Below the pieces are notes generated by a model. It saw nothing but the letters and a program-made list of their open reading frames with translations. It ran no database searches and was not told the origin of the DNA. The position numbers and the translations under genes were made by a program. A DNA stretch of 64,000 nucleotides, from contig NC_030389.2 of the NCBI RefSeq assembly GCF_001625215.2, positions 470,930-534,929 of the forward strand. Reading direction: 5' to 3'. Shown here piece by piece: positions 35,056 to 48,045 of the stretch. This stretch comes from Daucus carota subsp. sativus (lineage: Eukaryota; Streptophyta; Magnoliopsida; Apiales; Apiaceae). Within the stretch, counting starts at the first letter, position 1. Every line of letters begins with the position of its first letter.

Positions 35056-36150
35056 AAAAACTCATATGGGTTTGCCAAAGAGAAGCACTCTTATGTACCA
35101 ATTATATACATGTAAGTTCTTGTAATAAAATTTGCATTTGTTTGTTATAAATTAATTTATAAATTTTGTTTTCTTTGAAAAAGGATGATGAATCAAGTTC
35201 ATGTGTATAGTTTGTTCTCTAGGCATATATATTCTCTGCAAGTATACAGGAAACCATTACACAATTTGCATGTAACATGTCCGGAACTAGAATTAGAAAA
35301 CAGTGGGATTAAAATTATATTAGACTAAGAGCTGATTGTGTTAATTATAAGCTGAGTTTAAAATTGTTTCAAATGTCTGTTTGTGTAATAAGTCACAAGT
35401 CATCTTAAAATCATGAATAAGCCGGAAACTGATTTAAAGCCAGAAGTTAGTTTGAGGTACTTTTTTCAGCGACTTAATTTTTTTTTTGAAAATTTTATTG
35501 ATAAAATTAATCATAAATTATAAATTATCTATAAATCATTATTATTATTATTATATTATTAATAACTTATAAGTCATAAGTCAAAATTAGCCAAACAAAT
35601 ATTTTGAACTCTCATCTTATCAAATAAGTTATGTTAAATCATAAGTCGTGTTGAATAATAAGTACAAGAACTTGTTATTTGGATCTTATTAAAATTTAAC
35701 TAGAAATTGTGTTCAACCATGTTTAAGAAGCATAGAAAATGATGGACCGGACTAATCAGTAGGACTATTATCATTTTTCACATGGACTTAGACTTTAACA
35801 TAAATATAAATATTAATGGACAGGCTCAAATTCCACCCAGACTGGGAACAACCCAGCCCCTCTTACGATCCGGTCCGGCCATGCATGTAGCTAAGCCTCA
35901 GGTTTATCAAATTTTGTATGCTTGGTGGACGAACATGGAAAGAATGAGAGTTGTAGAACAAGTTCGAGTGCTTGACGAAGAAAGATGCGGCCCACCAAAG
36001 AGGGCCTTGGGCAACGTAATCGAGATGTCGTCGTTTGATTACATGAGTACAAGAACTGATTAGGTAGACATATATAGGACATCCGTAAAAAAATAAAGAG
36101 GCACATGTAGGACAAATTGGAATAGAATAACAACACTTCCTACTATGTTA
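35056..36150. other. Gene-free stretch, probable degraded hAT MITE at 35368-35609
   Basis: AATGTCTGTTTGTGTAATAAGTC and the opposing GACTTATAAGTC...GCCAAACAAATATTTTGA suggest an ATAAGT-type hAT MITE like that at 26219. The rest is featureless. Confidence 0.35.
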
Positions 36151-36418
36151 CTCGCCCGTCTCACCCAATTGTTTACATTGAGTTTGGACACAGAGGTATA
36201 TGTATAAAATAGTGGAAAAAAAAGAAAAAACGTGAGTGAAGTGGTGGGACTCATTGATTTTTAATATATAAAAGAAAATGGATGGAGTAAAAGTAGTGTT
36301 AAAGGAAGGAAAAGTGATAAAATGATGAGACTCATTAACTATTTTAGGAAAGTTTAATAATATAAAAAATTGGGTGGGTCATAAAAAAAACCGTAAAGAA
36401 GCTGGTGGGACGGAGAGA
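36151..36418. mobile_element. Stowaway-like MITE
   Basis: Ends CTCGCCCGTCTCACCC and GGTGGGACGGAGAG, with TTA before the left end. The body (GTGAAGTGGTGGGACTCATT) matches the element at 44919-45198, so they are one family. Confidence 0.7.
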
Positions 36419-36961
36419 ATATTGTTATATATACTTATATTAATGTCTTTTTATATCAACTGATTAATTTTATGTGCCTCCAGAAAGTGCCATATTTTTA
36501 TGATTTTTGGCCATACATGACAACCTGTATCTTATTATTAATTAACAATTTTGTATTATTTCAAGATAATTTTGTTTGGAGATCTAGCAGTGGTCTTTGT
36601 GCTTGGTTTTATTCCTCTTTTTCATAGATCTTGTGTATTTTAGCTGATTTTCTTTTTCGATTATTAAAGTCTTATCCACTATCTGAACCCATCTCTGCAT
36701 TAGATGACAAACTTTTTTGAAGAATCTTCTCTTTTCCATTTATACTTCCATTTTTAGATCCGAGAAATCTATATTTTTTTGGGTATTTTCTTAAAATCTA
36801 TATTTTTTTCCAAATTTTTTTTTTCAGATATTAAAATCTTTTATCTAAATTTCATCAAACATATGCTCTCTCAACAACGATTTTTTTGGATCAAAAAGTC
36901 CTTTCTATCATTATTTTATTTCTATATATCTCGTTTGCTTCGCGAATTTCAAATCTTGTTA

Positions 36962-37106
36962 CTCCCTCCGATCATTTTTATAAATTTCTTAGATTTTTTG
37001 TACAAAATTCTGTGTGCTTTAAAAAAAAATAATTTGAAGTAGATCGTCAAAGCACATAAAATTGTGTATAAAAAATCTAAGTGATTTATAAAATGGATCC
37101 GGGGAG
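36962..37106. mobile_element. Short Stowaway-like MITE just upstream of BAHD 7
   Basis: CTCCCTCCGATCATTTTTAT at the left pairs with ATAAAATGGATCCGGGGAG at the right, with AAATTTCTTAGATTTTTT against AAAAAATCTAAGTGATTT inside. TA on both sides (36960-36961, 37107-37108). The right end is under 20 bases from the TATA-like motif of BAHD 7. Confidence 0.8.
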
Positions 37107-37123
37107 TATACAAGGGCGTTAAA

Positions 37124-37130
37124 TTATAAA
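37124..37130 (+). promoter_or_regulatory. Probable TATA box of BAHD 7
   Basis: TTATAAA about 65 bases before the ATG at 37193, in line with other genes of the array. Confidence 0.45.
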
Positions 37131-37192
37131 GGAACTGCCAAACGAAATAACTAACGATATCTCTCTCTTTGTCTAATTCTCACGCATAGTCT

Positions 37193-39620
37193 ATGGCAGC
37201 ACAAGACCCCTTGCTTTTCACAGTTACACGACGGTCACCGGAGCTAGTAACTCCTGCGAAACCAACCCCGCACGAGTACAAGCTGCTCTCCGACATAGAT
37301 GATCAAAAAAGTCTGCGATTCCTGGTACCGTTTATCCATTTTTACGAAAAGGAAAATAATATCGTTGATGTGCAAGAAATGGACCCTGTGAAAGTCATTC
37401 GGGAAGCACTTTCAAAAGCCCTTGTATTTTACTACCCGCTTGCTGGCAGGCTACGTGAAGGCCTGTATGGAAAACTTGGAGTGGAATGCACCGGAGAAGG
37501 TGTGTTGTTCGTCGAAGCTGATGCAGATGTAACAATGGCGCAATTTGGCGATGCACTTCAACCCCCATTTCCGTTTTTAGAGCAGCTTCTTGTTGATGCA
37601 CCTGGCTTTGATGGAGTTCTTGATTGTCCTTTGCTCCTTATTCAGGTATCATAAATCTGGTCAGTTTGACTGCTCAAAAGTCAAATAGGACAACTAATTA
37701 GGAACGGATTATAATATCGAACTGTTCATGCACTCATGTCCATAGTTGTCACTAGTTATACCCCAGTGAGCATGTCGGGACTTTACACTAATATCGAACT
37801 GTTCATGCACTCAGATATGCACTAATATCTGAATTATCTACCTCTAGTGAGCATGTCGGGACTTTACACTAATACCCCAGATGAGTTGTTTATGGTACTT
37901 CCGTATTATATCATCTTTGATATATCATCTTGTTTGTTCATGAGATCCGTTTATGGTTAGGGTGAGTGTATTGAGTTGCACACTTTTTGGAAAGGTCTAA
38001 TTAGCAAGGACTTAATTGGATCTAATACCAGATTTAGCAATACACCAATACTAGAAAAAGTTCATCTTACAGGCATTCACATTCGCTGTTCAAATCAGTT
38101 TATAGAAAGGAAAAGAGTTTGAATTCGAGATCTTCTCTTGGTTCTGATTACATTTCAATGCTTCATAATTGATCATTTTTAGGAGAACTTATAGTTAATT
38201 ATATTAGTAAAAGTTTGAAAAATAGATTTGAAAGATATTTTTTTAATGTTTTCAATCATTGTACTTATTTTCTGTAGACTATTGGGCCCAGCAAATTGCA
38301 CACAGGAAGACAAGTCAACAAACCTTCACAGTAAATCTGTGAAAGGACCTGTTATCATATCAAAATTGAATAGACTTTGATGGTTCAAAAATTTCACAGT
38401 ATTTGCAGCTTTAATAATGAAAGCCTGCAGTACTTGCACAAAGTATTCATGTTTATCGGCATACTAATTTTTTTTGACAAAATTTGAACACTCGACTTAC
38501 GTTTAGTAAATGGTAAAGGAAGATCCGAGACTAAGAGGTTATTATTAAACTGTCCTGTTTCATACTTCACATATGCTTAATGATCCAGACAGTTAGTTTG
38601 ATAATACTCATAAAGTTTAATATAAAGTCATTTACCAATTTTTAAGAATCTAATGGTGCATAATTTCGTTTATGTTCTCTTAAATTCATATAGGTAACTC
38701 GACTCAAGTGTGGAGGATTTATATTTGCAATGCGCTTTAACCACACAGTCTCTGATGCTGCTGGAGTTGTCCAATTTATGATAGCATTAAGTGAAATTGC
38801 GAGAGGTGCAAGTAGCCCATCCATTCCTCCAGTGTGGCAAAGAGAATTACTCAATGCAAGAATTCCGCCTCGTGTGACATGCACACATCACGAGTATGAT
38901 GTCGTGGGTGACACCGAGGTATCCATGATTCCTCCAAGTGACATGGTCCGTCGTTCGTTCTTCTTTGGCCCTAATGAAATTCGTATCCTTCGTGAATTAA
39001 TTCCGCCTCACCTTCGTACACGCTCTTCCTATGAGCTGATCACCGCTTGCTTATGGCGGAGTCGTACTCGTTCTCTAAAGCCTCACCCTGAAGAGGAGGT
39101 GCGCATGTTATGCGTTGTCAATGCACGCGGAAAACATGATCCTCTGCCTCTGGGATACTACGGAAACGCATTCACCTACTTAGCGGCTCTGACAACAGCC
39201 GAAAAGCTTTGTCAGAATCCAATTGGATACGCATTGGAGCTTGTGAAGAAAACTAAAGAAGATTTTACAGAGGAATACATAAAATCTGTAGCGGACTTGA
39301 TGGTTTTAAGAGGACGGCCTCATTTTGCAATCGCGCGAACCTATCTCGTGTTAGATGTGACTCGTGTCGGATTCGGGTACATTGATTTTGGATGGGGCAA
39401 GCCTGTTTATGGTGGTCCAGCCAAATGTGGGATAGGTTGCACACCGGAGGTGGAAAATATGAATAGTTTTTATATACCGTTCAGAAACAAAATGGGCGGG
39501 AAAGGAGTTATGGTGCCGGTTTGTTTACCGGCATTGGCAATGGAAAATTTTGCAGCTGAACTCGATGGCATGTTGAAGAACAATGTAAATACTTCACCTC
39601 TTCGCAAATCACCACTGTAA
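37193..39620 (+). CDS. BAHD acyltransferase 7 (BEBT/AMAT-like)
   Basis: Exons 37193-37645 and 38694-39620 with a 1048-base phase-0 intron give 459 residues. HxxxD is H168-TVS-D172; DFGWG is followed by [11 protein letters not shown]. It shares with BAHD 5 the longer loop before MDPVKV. Exon 1 has PFPFLEQLL where others have PFPCFEELL. The intron holds a roughly 80-base direct duplication. A Stowaway MITE abuts the core promoter, so its expression may differ from the rest. This is the last member of the array; nothing BAHD-like follows before the SHL gene. Intact, substrate unknown. Confidence 0.92.
37712..37873 (+). repeat. Direct duplication (77 and ~85 bases) in the intron of BAHD 7
   Basis: TAATATCGAACTGTTCATGC begins each copy (37712, 37789) and GTGAGCATGTCGGGACTTTA closes each (37766, 37847). 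The middles differ slightly. Confidence 0.8.
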
Positions 39621-42610
39621 ATCTTCTAAGAAAACATTTGTATTAAGAAACTTGATGGTATTTGTGATCCCTTGTAAAGGGACTATCTGGTTTACTTTGA
39701 ATGAACATTCAGCTTCTTTCTTTAATTAAGTTGTACACTACATTATGCATGTTTCGAAACGACCGATTGCCAATGCCCAAACCTAGCTAGTATATATAGC
39801 TATACCTCTCAAAGACTCAATAAAGCCCTGCATCAAAATGTTCTCAAACCCTCACCCCTATAATCATTACAGATAAGGGTTATCTTAATACTGAAATAGA
39901 GAAACAAAGGACCCTGGCAAAAGAGATCATAACAATTAGTACTCAAAAAAGGCGCCAGAGTTAATTTTTAGTTTTTTTTTTTACCATAGATGGAAAAACA
40001 ACCATAAAAAGAATCTCGATTATTTTTTAACAGAATTTGGTCGAAATTAATTTCCATCGAATTCATTCGAAAATATGTTAAGTTCGACTATTTTATTTTT
40101 AGTTTGATTGTTTTAAATTCTCGTCGAAAATAACTAATTTTGATAAAAAAATCAAATATAACTAATCTTGATTAGATTTTAATGATCAAATATAGTTCTG
40201 TCAAAAAAAAATTGATCAGAAATAACCAAGATTCCTGTAATGAACGATGTTCGTTAATTTTTTTTGAGTAAAAAAGCTTTAGGGACGAAAACAGGGGAGG
40301 CTACTCTCTCCCGCCCGCAGAGGCGAAAACAGGGGAGGCTATCCAAACTGAAACCGCGAGAAAAATCAATAAATATTTTTTATATGTAGTGATATATCGT
40401 TATTAAAGTTGATATATTTCTTCTTTATTTAAGTCTCAATTAGTCTCAGTTAATCTCAAATAATCTGTAAATATTTATTATTCTAGGTTTTAGAGGTAAA
40501 TTTGAGAGACACCAAATTAATTACACCCATTTTTCACAGTGAAAACTATAAAATGCACAAATAAAATACTAGCAAAATTTATCTCGAGCTGACAAGAGGA
40601 TCACTCATATTCAGATTCTATGTATGCCTAGGTTAAAATATCTGATCAAAGTTATTGTATCAGCCGAAAAGAAGCAGATTTAAGAAGTTAAATGATAGAT
40701 TAAGAAATATATCTCTTTCATCAGAGTCTCAACTAACCTTGAATAATCAATAAATAATTACTACTCTACTATCTAGATTCCAGCTCGATTAATTTCGATT
40801 CCTATATATTTCCTTCGCTGCAAGGTAGGCAGTATAAATTTTTAGCTCTAATTTATTAAGAATGCCTGCATAAGTACCATAATAGTTCTAGATTGTGCCA
40901 CAAGAATCTAATTATTCAAGTCAAAACTGATCATTCAGAAAAGTGCATAATTAATCGTATATTTTTACGAAGCTTGAGAAAACCGTTGAGAGATAGCTAG
41001 GGCTCTTATGACAGTTAATGAAGTTACTCTATAGGTTTTTCTTTAATAACCGTAAATTAATTTTTGCGCGCGCTAGAATTTTTTATCCGCTACGTCTTAG
41101 ACTGGTTAGGGCTGAGGAAGTCATACGTATCAAAGCTTTCCATATAATAACTATTAGTATCTCAGTTAAGAAAGATGGTTGTTATATAATAGAGAATATT
41201 ACTAATTATATACCCTTTTTTTAACCCTAATTAGATTTGGGGTTTGAGCCACAGGACCCTTTAATTAATCACGATTATGGTAATCAGTAGTACTGGTGCA
41301 TTTTGGTAATAAATCAAGAGAGCTTGGGTGTTGCAGCAAAATTATTACTATGAACCTAGTTGTAAAAAATTCCCGGTCTCTCTACTAGCTTCCAGCATGT
41401 CTTCAGGTTTAGCTTTTATTGCTAAGTTGTTCATTGAACAATATTGCATGATAATTTTTCAACAGAATTTGCCATATCGATCAGCTACAGAATGTGAAAT
41501 TAGCTACACTTGCTTAGTTCAAAGAACAATAGCTATAATAACCGCTAAAACTGCAGAGATCTTAGCAGCCTTTCCTCTACTCACTTTTTCGAAAAAATTG
41601 TCTGTATGATAAAGCCAAAACCAAACCGTTCAGGTTTTTCTAAGACAAGTTTTGGCCCCGAGCAGTAACAATACTTTTCTTTAATAAGACTCTCTTCCAC
41701 TGATCATCAATGGTTATGAGTTCTCGTGCCGATAATGTTTTCCTCTGTAATGTGCTTTTGTAATTTAGTTTTTTTTTTGCTTTTGCATATATGATGAGTG
41801 ATCCACGACTACATTTTAAGCATTAAACACGCCAAACCTGTAATATTAAGTCCTCATTATCCTGTACACAATTATGAGAATGATCAAGGATATGAGAATA
41901 AGTATCCCACGGATTAGGAAGGAATGATTTATCCATCAAATGGATAATGAGGGCTCTCATTGTGGTATGACTAATACAAACACCAACACATGAGTTTGAG
42001 TTTTTGATTCCCGTTAAACAGGCTCATTAACCATGAACTAAACGCCCCTATGTAATCATTCAGCACACCTGCGTTCCTTCACTTTTCACTTTACTAAAAA
42101 CAATCCTGGTGCGTTTTGTTTTCAAAAACAGTATCATTTCTTCGAATTTGTTGTGCACGTCTTACTGGACTGACTAACTCTAAAGCATTAACATAAATGG
42201 ATTGTGATTGAAATCCTACACTGGTAATGAGCACTCATTTATAAAAACATATATAACAGAAGACTCCTCAATTTAATTACTTGGTTCACAGAACCATATA
42301 TACAAGAAAAGACTCCTTAATTAATCTATTGCTCTAGTAGAAGTTAAAAACTTCGCTGAAAACAGACAGATTCCAGACTCTAATACAGAAACAAGCCAGA
42401 AAGCAAAAGATAATCTATATATTACATAGGTAATTACAGACTACGAAACACAACTTTGACGGACTATCCCTCAGATGAAACCGACACAATGACAGACAAT
42501 AACTTTGAAACACAGCTTCTTTCTGAAACCAGCACTTTGTTTGTGATGCCAACAGTTCTACGATCCAAGTTTTCATCCATGCGATAGTCAAAAGAGACGC
42601 CTCTGAAATG
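39621..42610. other. Intergenic stretch between BAHD 7 and the SHL-like gene
   Basis: About 3 kb without recognisable genes. It includes a short direct repeat GCGAAAACAGGGGAGGCTA (variants at about 40285 and 40323). It probably contains the convergent 3' UTRs of its neighbours. Confidence 0.45.
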
Positions 42611-45600
42611 TCATCGCCTACGACGTTTGGTTTCCACCTAAGACATTCAAACGAACATTAACATTTCTGCTTCATAAAAAGTTTAATAGCAAAATGAGAA
42701 GGACAACATAAAGATTGGACACAGCAAGCAAGATGAGCATAAAGACAACCTCAAGTCTGAAAATACTTTATCATTTTATCATAGGGAAATATCCTTAAAA
42801 CCTTCTACAGAGTGCAAAAGCTGTCCTGTACAATTCGGAGCCTTAATCTAGTGCCAACTCATTCCTAGGTCACCACTAGGTCAGAGCTCACTTGCATTGT
42901 ACTAGTTTCTTATAAGATTGATTAGTAGTTAAGATTTTAGATTCAGGCATATTCTTAACTATTTACCTAATTTGAGGATGAATCAGATCCACATACAATC
43001 TTGGATACAGATGAGACTCAACTATTACAATGTCGACTGCACAGGGAAAAATACCTCAGACATACACAGGGGACAAAAATTAAAAAAAACATCATAGTTC
43101 ACTATCCTTTTCCTGCGAGTAATAGTAACTGATTACCCCTTACAAACAGAATCAAGTAATTAAAATCATTTATATAATAGCACAAACAATAAACTTCTTA
43201 GAGCTATTATTAAACAATACTTTTAACAAGAGAGGAGTATAATTAGCATAATTGCTAATCAGCAAGTCAGCAAGTCAGAAATTGTCACAGAATTAGAGCA
43301 AGCAACTGATATTTTTTGACCAAGTCGTACAACAAGTTAAGTGAGTCATCGAGGAGTTGCCTGTTAGTTATTTAGAAATAATTTCTAATATACATATGTA
43401 ATTTCTTTTCCTTCATTTAGATTCTAGATTAAATTAAACTATAGTATACAAGATTTTACCTTTGTGTCGGAGGGCCTGGAAGTAGCACGTGAATTTTGTA
43501 TCTTCTTCTGCGCTTCAGATAAACAATTTTGACAAAAGAAGTGTTCAATCTTTTGGGCGTCCTCAATAGTCATGTCAATACATTTAGGATGAAACCTGAA
43601 TCACAAACACCATATCAAGTATTTAAAATCAACACTGCAATATGGTTATTGACAATTTAAATATTTGTCTGCACTAAGGATCATTACTAATTAAACAAGT
43701 TTCAGTTATGTGGCTATACAGCCACTTGGCGCACCAGTCTTGGGCCTCTTGGCACTGCCATGGGCAAGTGGCTCAACAATTTCTTGGGCAACTGCAAAAG
43801 ATTTTGTATTTGTTTCTAGGGTATATGCAAATGACTTTCTTCAACTCCCTATTTGCTTTTATATCTAATGCTTAATATTAGTAAGGCAGCATCACATATA
43901 AATATCATAAATTCATAACTTTATCAAACAGACCGGAAAAAAAAAAGACTTTATAAGCATTCCTTCTTCGATATAACAATGCAACAAAGAAAAATAATAC
44001 TAAAAAAACTACTTGTACACTGACTTGAGAAGAATCAATAACAACTTCCTTTTGTATACTATAAAACACAGTCATACACACATCTTATCTTTGACAAGAT
44101 TTAAACCCTCAACCTCCCGTAAAGGTAGTGAGAAATATATCGGACCAAGAAGTAGGGCTGTCAAAAAAAGAAATCGAAAGATCCGATATCCGTCTGAAAA
44201 ATTCATATTCGTATCCGAGAAAAAGCGGATATTATTTGTATCCGAAATAAAGCAGATATTATCTGTAACCGAATCCGTGATATTCGAATCTGAAATTAAA
44301 TACATAAATGAAATTTAAATTATATAATATATAATTATATATAAGTAAAATTTTATTCTATTAGCTTGTAGGGTGTGTATATGCATTAAATAATACATTT
44401 AACACAAATTTTATATAATTATACAAATACTTTATACATATATTAAAATAGGGAAAATAGATTTTTTTGTCACCGAACTTATTATGTTTTTAGAAATTTG
44501 CCACTCAACTAAATTTTTTTTCCTTTTAGTCACTGATGTTAGGTTCGGAATTCTTTTTGCCACTAAAGTTAGGTTCGGATTTGATTATTACCATTATATT
44601 AATTCTTTGTAGTATTGTTAAAATATAGTGATAACCTGTAATATTTTGATGATTTGATATATGTCTATCTTTATATATTGTACTTTTATGTACCCAAGAT
44701 CGTTTATCTTCGGTGATAAGAGTTAAACACGCATTTTACGGTTTTTAATAGTGTACTCTCATAAATTATTTTATTTTTTCTTCCGAATAAAAAATTAAGG
44801 GTTTGAATTTTTATACGCAAAAAGAAAATCTCATAAATCATCGAAGATTAAGTTTTCCTCTCTCTATTTATTTATCTTTATCTTGAAGATTATAATAAGA
44901 TAAAGTTATTAAAAATTACTCCCTCCGTCCCTCTCATTTCTTATCGAATGGGTTGGGCACGGAGGTTAAGAAATATGTATAAAGTAATGGAAAAGAGAAA
45001 TAAAAGTGGGTGAAGTGGTGGGACCCATTGATTTTTAATGTATAAAAAGAAAATAGTGGAGTAAAAGTAGTGTGAAAAGGAAAGAAAGTGGAGAAGTGGT
45101 GGGATCCATTGACTATTTTTGGTAAGTTTTTAAATGTAAAGAATTGGATGAGACACCCCAAAAAGGAAAGTGTAAAGAAATGGGTGGGACGGAGGGAGTA
45201 TGAGGATAAATTTAAGAGAGATCTTAGGCTGAACTAGGTGATTGAAACTTTAATAGTGAAAGATGATGCATCGTATCACTCAATTAGACTTTATTTTATC
45301 ATGGAGAGCATAAATTATTTGAAGTCATTGATTCCATACTGATGATTTAATGAATTTCTAGAATTCTAATTACGATTTTTCCTGATTTTAATATTATATC
45401 ACCTCATTTTATGTTATTATTGCTATATACAAAGATATAAACATACATCATATTATCAAAAAATTATATACTATCACTATGTATTAATGATGCTACAAAA
45501 AATTATCACAATGCTAATAATTGCATCAAAAAATTATCACAATGCTAATAATCATATCCGAACCTAACATCAGTGACTAAAAGGAAAAAAAATTTAGTTG

Positions 45601-47470
45601 ATTGGCAAGTTTCTAAAAACATAATAAGTTTGGTGACAAAAAAATCTATTTTCCCATTAAAATATTATTTAAGCTTACTCACAAAATAATTGTTCTAAAA
45701 TCATCGTTAATACGGTAGTACCATCAAAAAAATCCGACATCCGTCCGAAATATCCGCATTCGTATTCGAGAAAAAGCGGATATTATCCATATCCGAAATA
45801 AAGCGGATATTATCCGTATCTGAATCCGATAATTGAGAATACGGATACGGATATAGGCATATCCAAATTATCCCTTTGACAGCCCTACCAAGAAGGCATT
45901 GGATATATTGCAACTTTAAAGTGAACAAAGAACCTGAAAAAATACAAATATATATTGAATCCATTTCATACCGAACATAGAAAAAGGATGAGTTGATCAT
46001 GAACTAATGCTGACACAAAATTTTGTGAAAAAATAAATTAATTTCATCAATATAGTGTCAACTCGCTTGTTAATTCACATACCCTAATATAGAATTTTAC
46101 CAACCAATCTAACCCTTATATTATGACCTATGTTACTCAGACTGACTCTGTTTAGGTAGCCGTACCCGTGTCCAATGGTTAGACAATCAGACACGACACT
46201 TATTTCATGCCAGATTCTTTGAGCAAAATGTGGACACTATCACCAATTTCAAGGCCACACACGAGTTGAATATACAAGCAAAACAAAACAAAACGAATGA
46301 GCACAAAGAAAGAAGCAAATATAAAAAACAGAGAAGATCCCTAATTTACAAAATTCTTTATAAAATTGTGTTTGATCTAAATTTGATGGTTACTTTTCAT
46401 TATGGTATCTACTTACCATACTTATTTATCAATTTACTCTGCCGTATCCCCAAATCCCTAATTTTCAAATTTTTTGAGTCCGACAATCAGATATGTGTAT
46501 CATGACTGACACTTCATACCCGAGTTAGAGTACAGAGCAACATAGATCATAACCACGATCAAAAGTAATAGTAAAAACCACACCACATAGCCATTTCCCC
46601 ATTCTATATAATCTTGCAAACATAGCAACCCATCATCTTAAAACAAAATTAAGAGACTACATATTATAATAATGATCGCATGTATTGCTCAAAGAAAATT
46701 CCGCATGTGAGCATGCTACCACAAAGACGGACAGGAACAATGTTACAAAGCACACATACCGACTAAACACATAACTACACACTTCAATAACATTGATTAA
46801 CTTACCAATCGCTGCAATCCTCACATTGAACCATCAAATCATCAGGATTATAAGGCATTTCGCATTTACAGTACCTGTCCACAACAATCAAATACACGCT
46901 CAAAATGCAATTATGAATTAGCAAATAAACGAAATCATATAATTATTCGACACAAACATACACAGCAACTCTATCGGGATTAAACGCTCCCGTAGTCGAA
47001 TCATAATCAAACCGACAAAAGAAGTCCTCATTCCCAACCGCATCAAGTTTCGTATAACTCTTGAAACTATGAACATTGCAAGTCCCCTCAATAGTATCGG
47101 CACTCTGATAATCACAATGATCGGACAAAAACACTTCTTTGGAGCCGTGAAATTGTCGCCTTCCACCTAGCGATTCTTCCGGGCGGTAATACCACCGGAC
47201 ATGAACCCTAACATTTGCACCCCTGCTATCCGATTCGATCTTCTCGATTCTCGCCACGTATGGCGGTTTCGAAGGCTCGATAGGCCTCATCAACACGCAG
47301 TCTCCAGCTGCGAAACATAAAAACGACGTAATCAATCAATCAAATTATTGAATTAAACTGAATTAATTAAACGACATCGTTAAAGTGAGTGACTTACGGC
47401 GTACGAGCTTGTTGAGCGCCTTGACGAAGTAGGAGTCGAGGGTTTTCTTCGAGCCACGGGGTCTCGCCAT
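42611..47470 (-). CDS. BAH-PHD chromatin reader, SHL/EBS-like
   Basis: Five minus-strand exons: 47398-47470, 46962-47307, 46806-46874, 43460-43595, 42611-42637. Joined they make 216 residues, close to Arabidopsis SHL and EBS. A BAH domain fills about residues 26-138 ([52 protein letters not shown]). The PHD finger has a full C4HC3 set: C142, C144, C157, C160, H165, C168, C184, C187. The tail is basic (VETKRRRR). Family members bind histone H3 with K27me3 or K4me3 and help repress floral genes in the nucleus. [19 protein letters not shown] favours SHL over EBS, but I would not insist. Intron 3 (3210 bases) splits the PHD finger at W163 and contains nested transposons. All splice phases agree. 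Confidence 0.9.
44451..45655. mobile_element. MULE-like element nested in the hAT element
   Basis: Ends GGGAAAATAGATTTTTTTGT and ACAAAAAAATCTATTTTCCC are inverted copies, and the similarity extends more than 90 bases inward. Exact 9-bp duplications ATTAAAATA flank it (44442-44450, 45656-45664). Long terminal inverted repeats plus 9-bp duplication indicate a Mutator-like non-autonomous element. Confidence 0.88.
44919..45198. mobile_element. Stowaway-like MITE nested in the MULE-like element
   Basis: CTCCCTCCGTCCCTCTCATT at the left and GGTGGGACGGAGGGAG at the right, TA on both sides (44917-44918, 45199-45200). It is the third and youngest layer of the nest. Confidence 0.88.
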
Positions 47471-47862
47471 GGATAGATAGATACAGGAGAGTGTGTATAG
47501 ATATCAAACTACTTTACTGAAACAGAGAGAGATTATTTTAGGAATTCCAGAAGCACAGACGTTACGCTTGTTTTTTTGTATTTTTATGCTTTCGGTTTCA
47601 TTTTATCCGTAAGCGTAGACTTTTCGACACGTATATTTAATTTATATGACGTATATAAATGACTTCTCGGCATGTATATATAATTTCTATGATATCTCCT
47701 TCTAAAAATCGCGATTAATAATCGAGTCGAACTGATTAAATTTCTGATTAATCCTCGACTAATCCGATTAATACCGATTAATTCAATTAATTTCCGATCA
47801 ATCCTTATTTTCACGATAAAGTCTGACTCCTTTTTTTACAACATGTTAGAATTAATGATTTT
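47471..47862. other. Upstream region of the SHL-like gene
   Basis: It holds the leader and promoter of the minus-strand gene. At about 47700-47800 there are repeated ATTAAT(C/T)CGA-like words (AATCGAGTCGAACTGATTAA and similar), perhaps a transposon end. Confidence 0.4.
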
Positions 47863-48045
47863 TCTACTGTGTGCCCATGTTCACATGCTAAGTGTAGAAT
47901 TTTATAAGTTTGAGAGATTTTGATTGGTTCTCATATTTTAATAATGGTGGACCCCATGCAAATACAACAAACACATCAATCAAAACCTCCCAAACATATC
48001 AAATTTCGAGCTTAGCATATGCCCATAAATACACACTAGACAAAC
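47863..48045. repeat. Foldback (inverted-repeat) element
   Basis: TCTACTGTGTGCCCATG and CATGCTAAG on the left pair with CTTAGCATATGCCCAT and ACACACTAGA on the right, with GAGAGATTTTGATTGG against CAATCAAAACCTCCC inside. It is probably a MITE; flanking duplication is not clear. Confidence 0.6.

Larger units (their letters stand above)
44153..45887. mobile_element. hAT-like element with 8-bp target duplication, host for two others
   Basis: Ends TAGGGCTGTCAAA and TTTGACAGCCCTA are perfect inverted repeats, flanked by exact CCAAGAAG (44145-44152 and 45888-45895). Subterminal arms carry many copies of GCGGATATTATCCGTATCCG-type repeats. It is 1735 bases long, of which 1205 belong to an inserted element. 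It lies in intron 3 of the SHL-like gene. Confidence 0.9.

Noticed and set aside
35782-36063. A 93-codon ORF on +
   Set aside because: No domain recognised and its composition looks random; it ends just before a MITE.
44013-44318. ORFs on both strands around 44.0-44.3 and 45.7-46.0 kb
   Set aside because: They are translations of the GATATTATCCG-type subterminal repeats of the hAT element.
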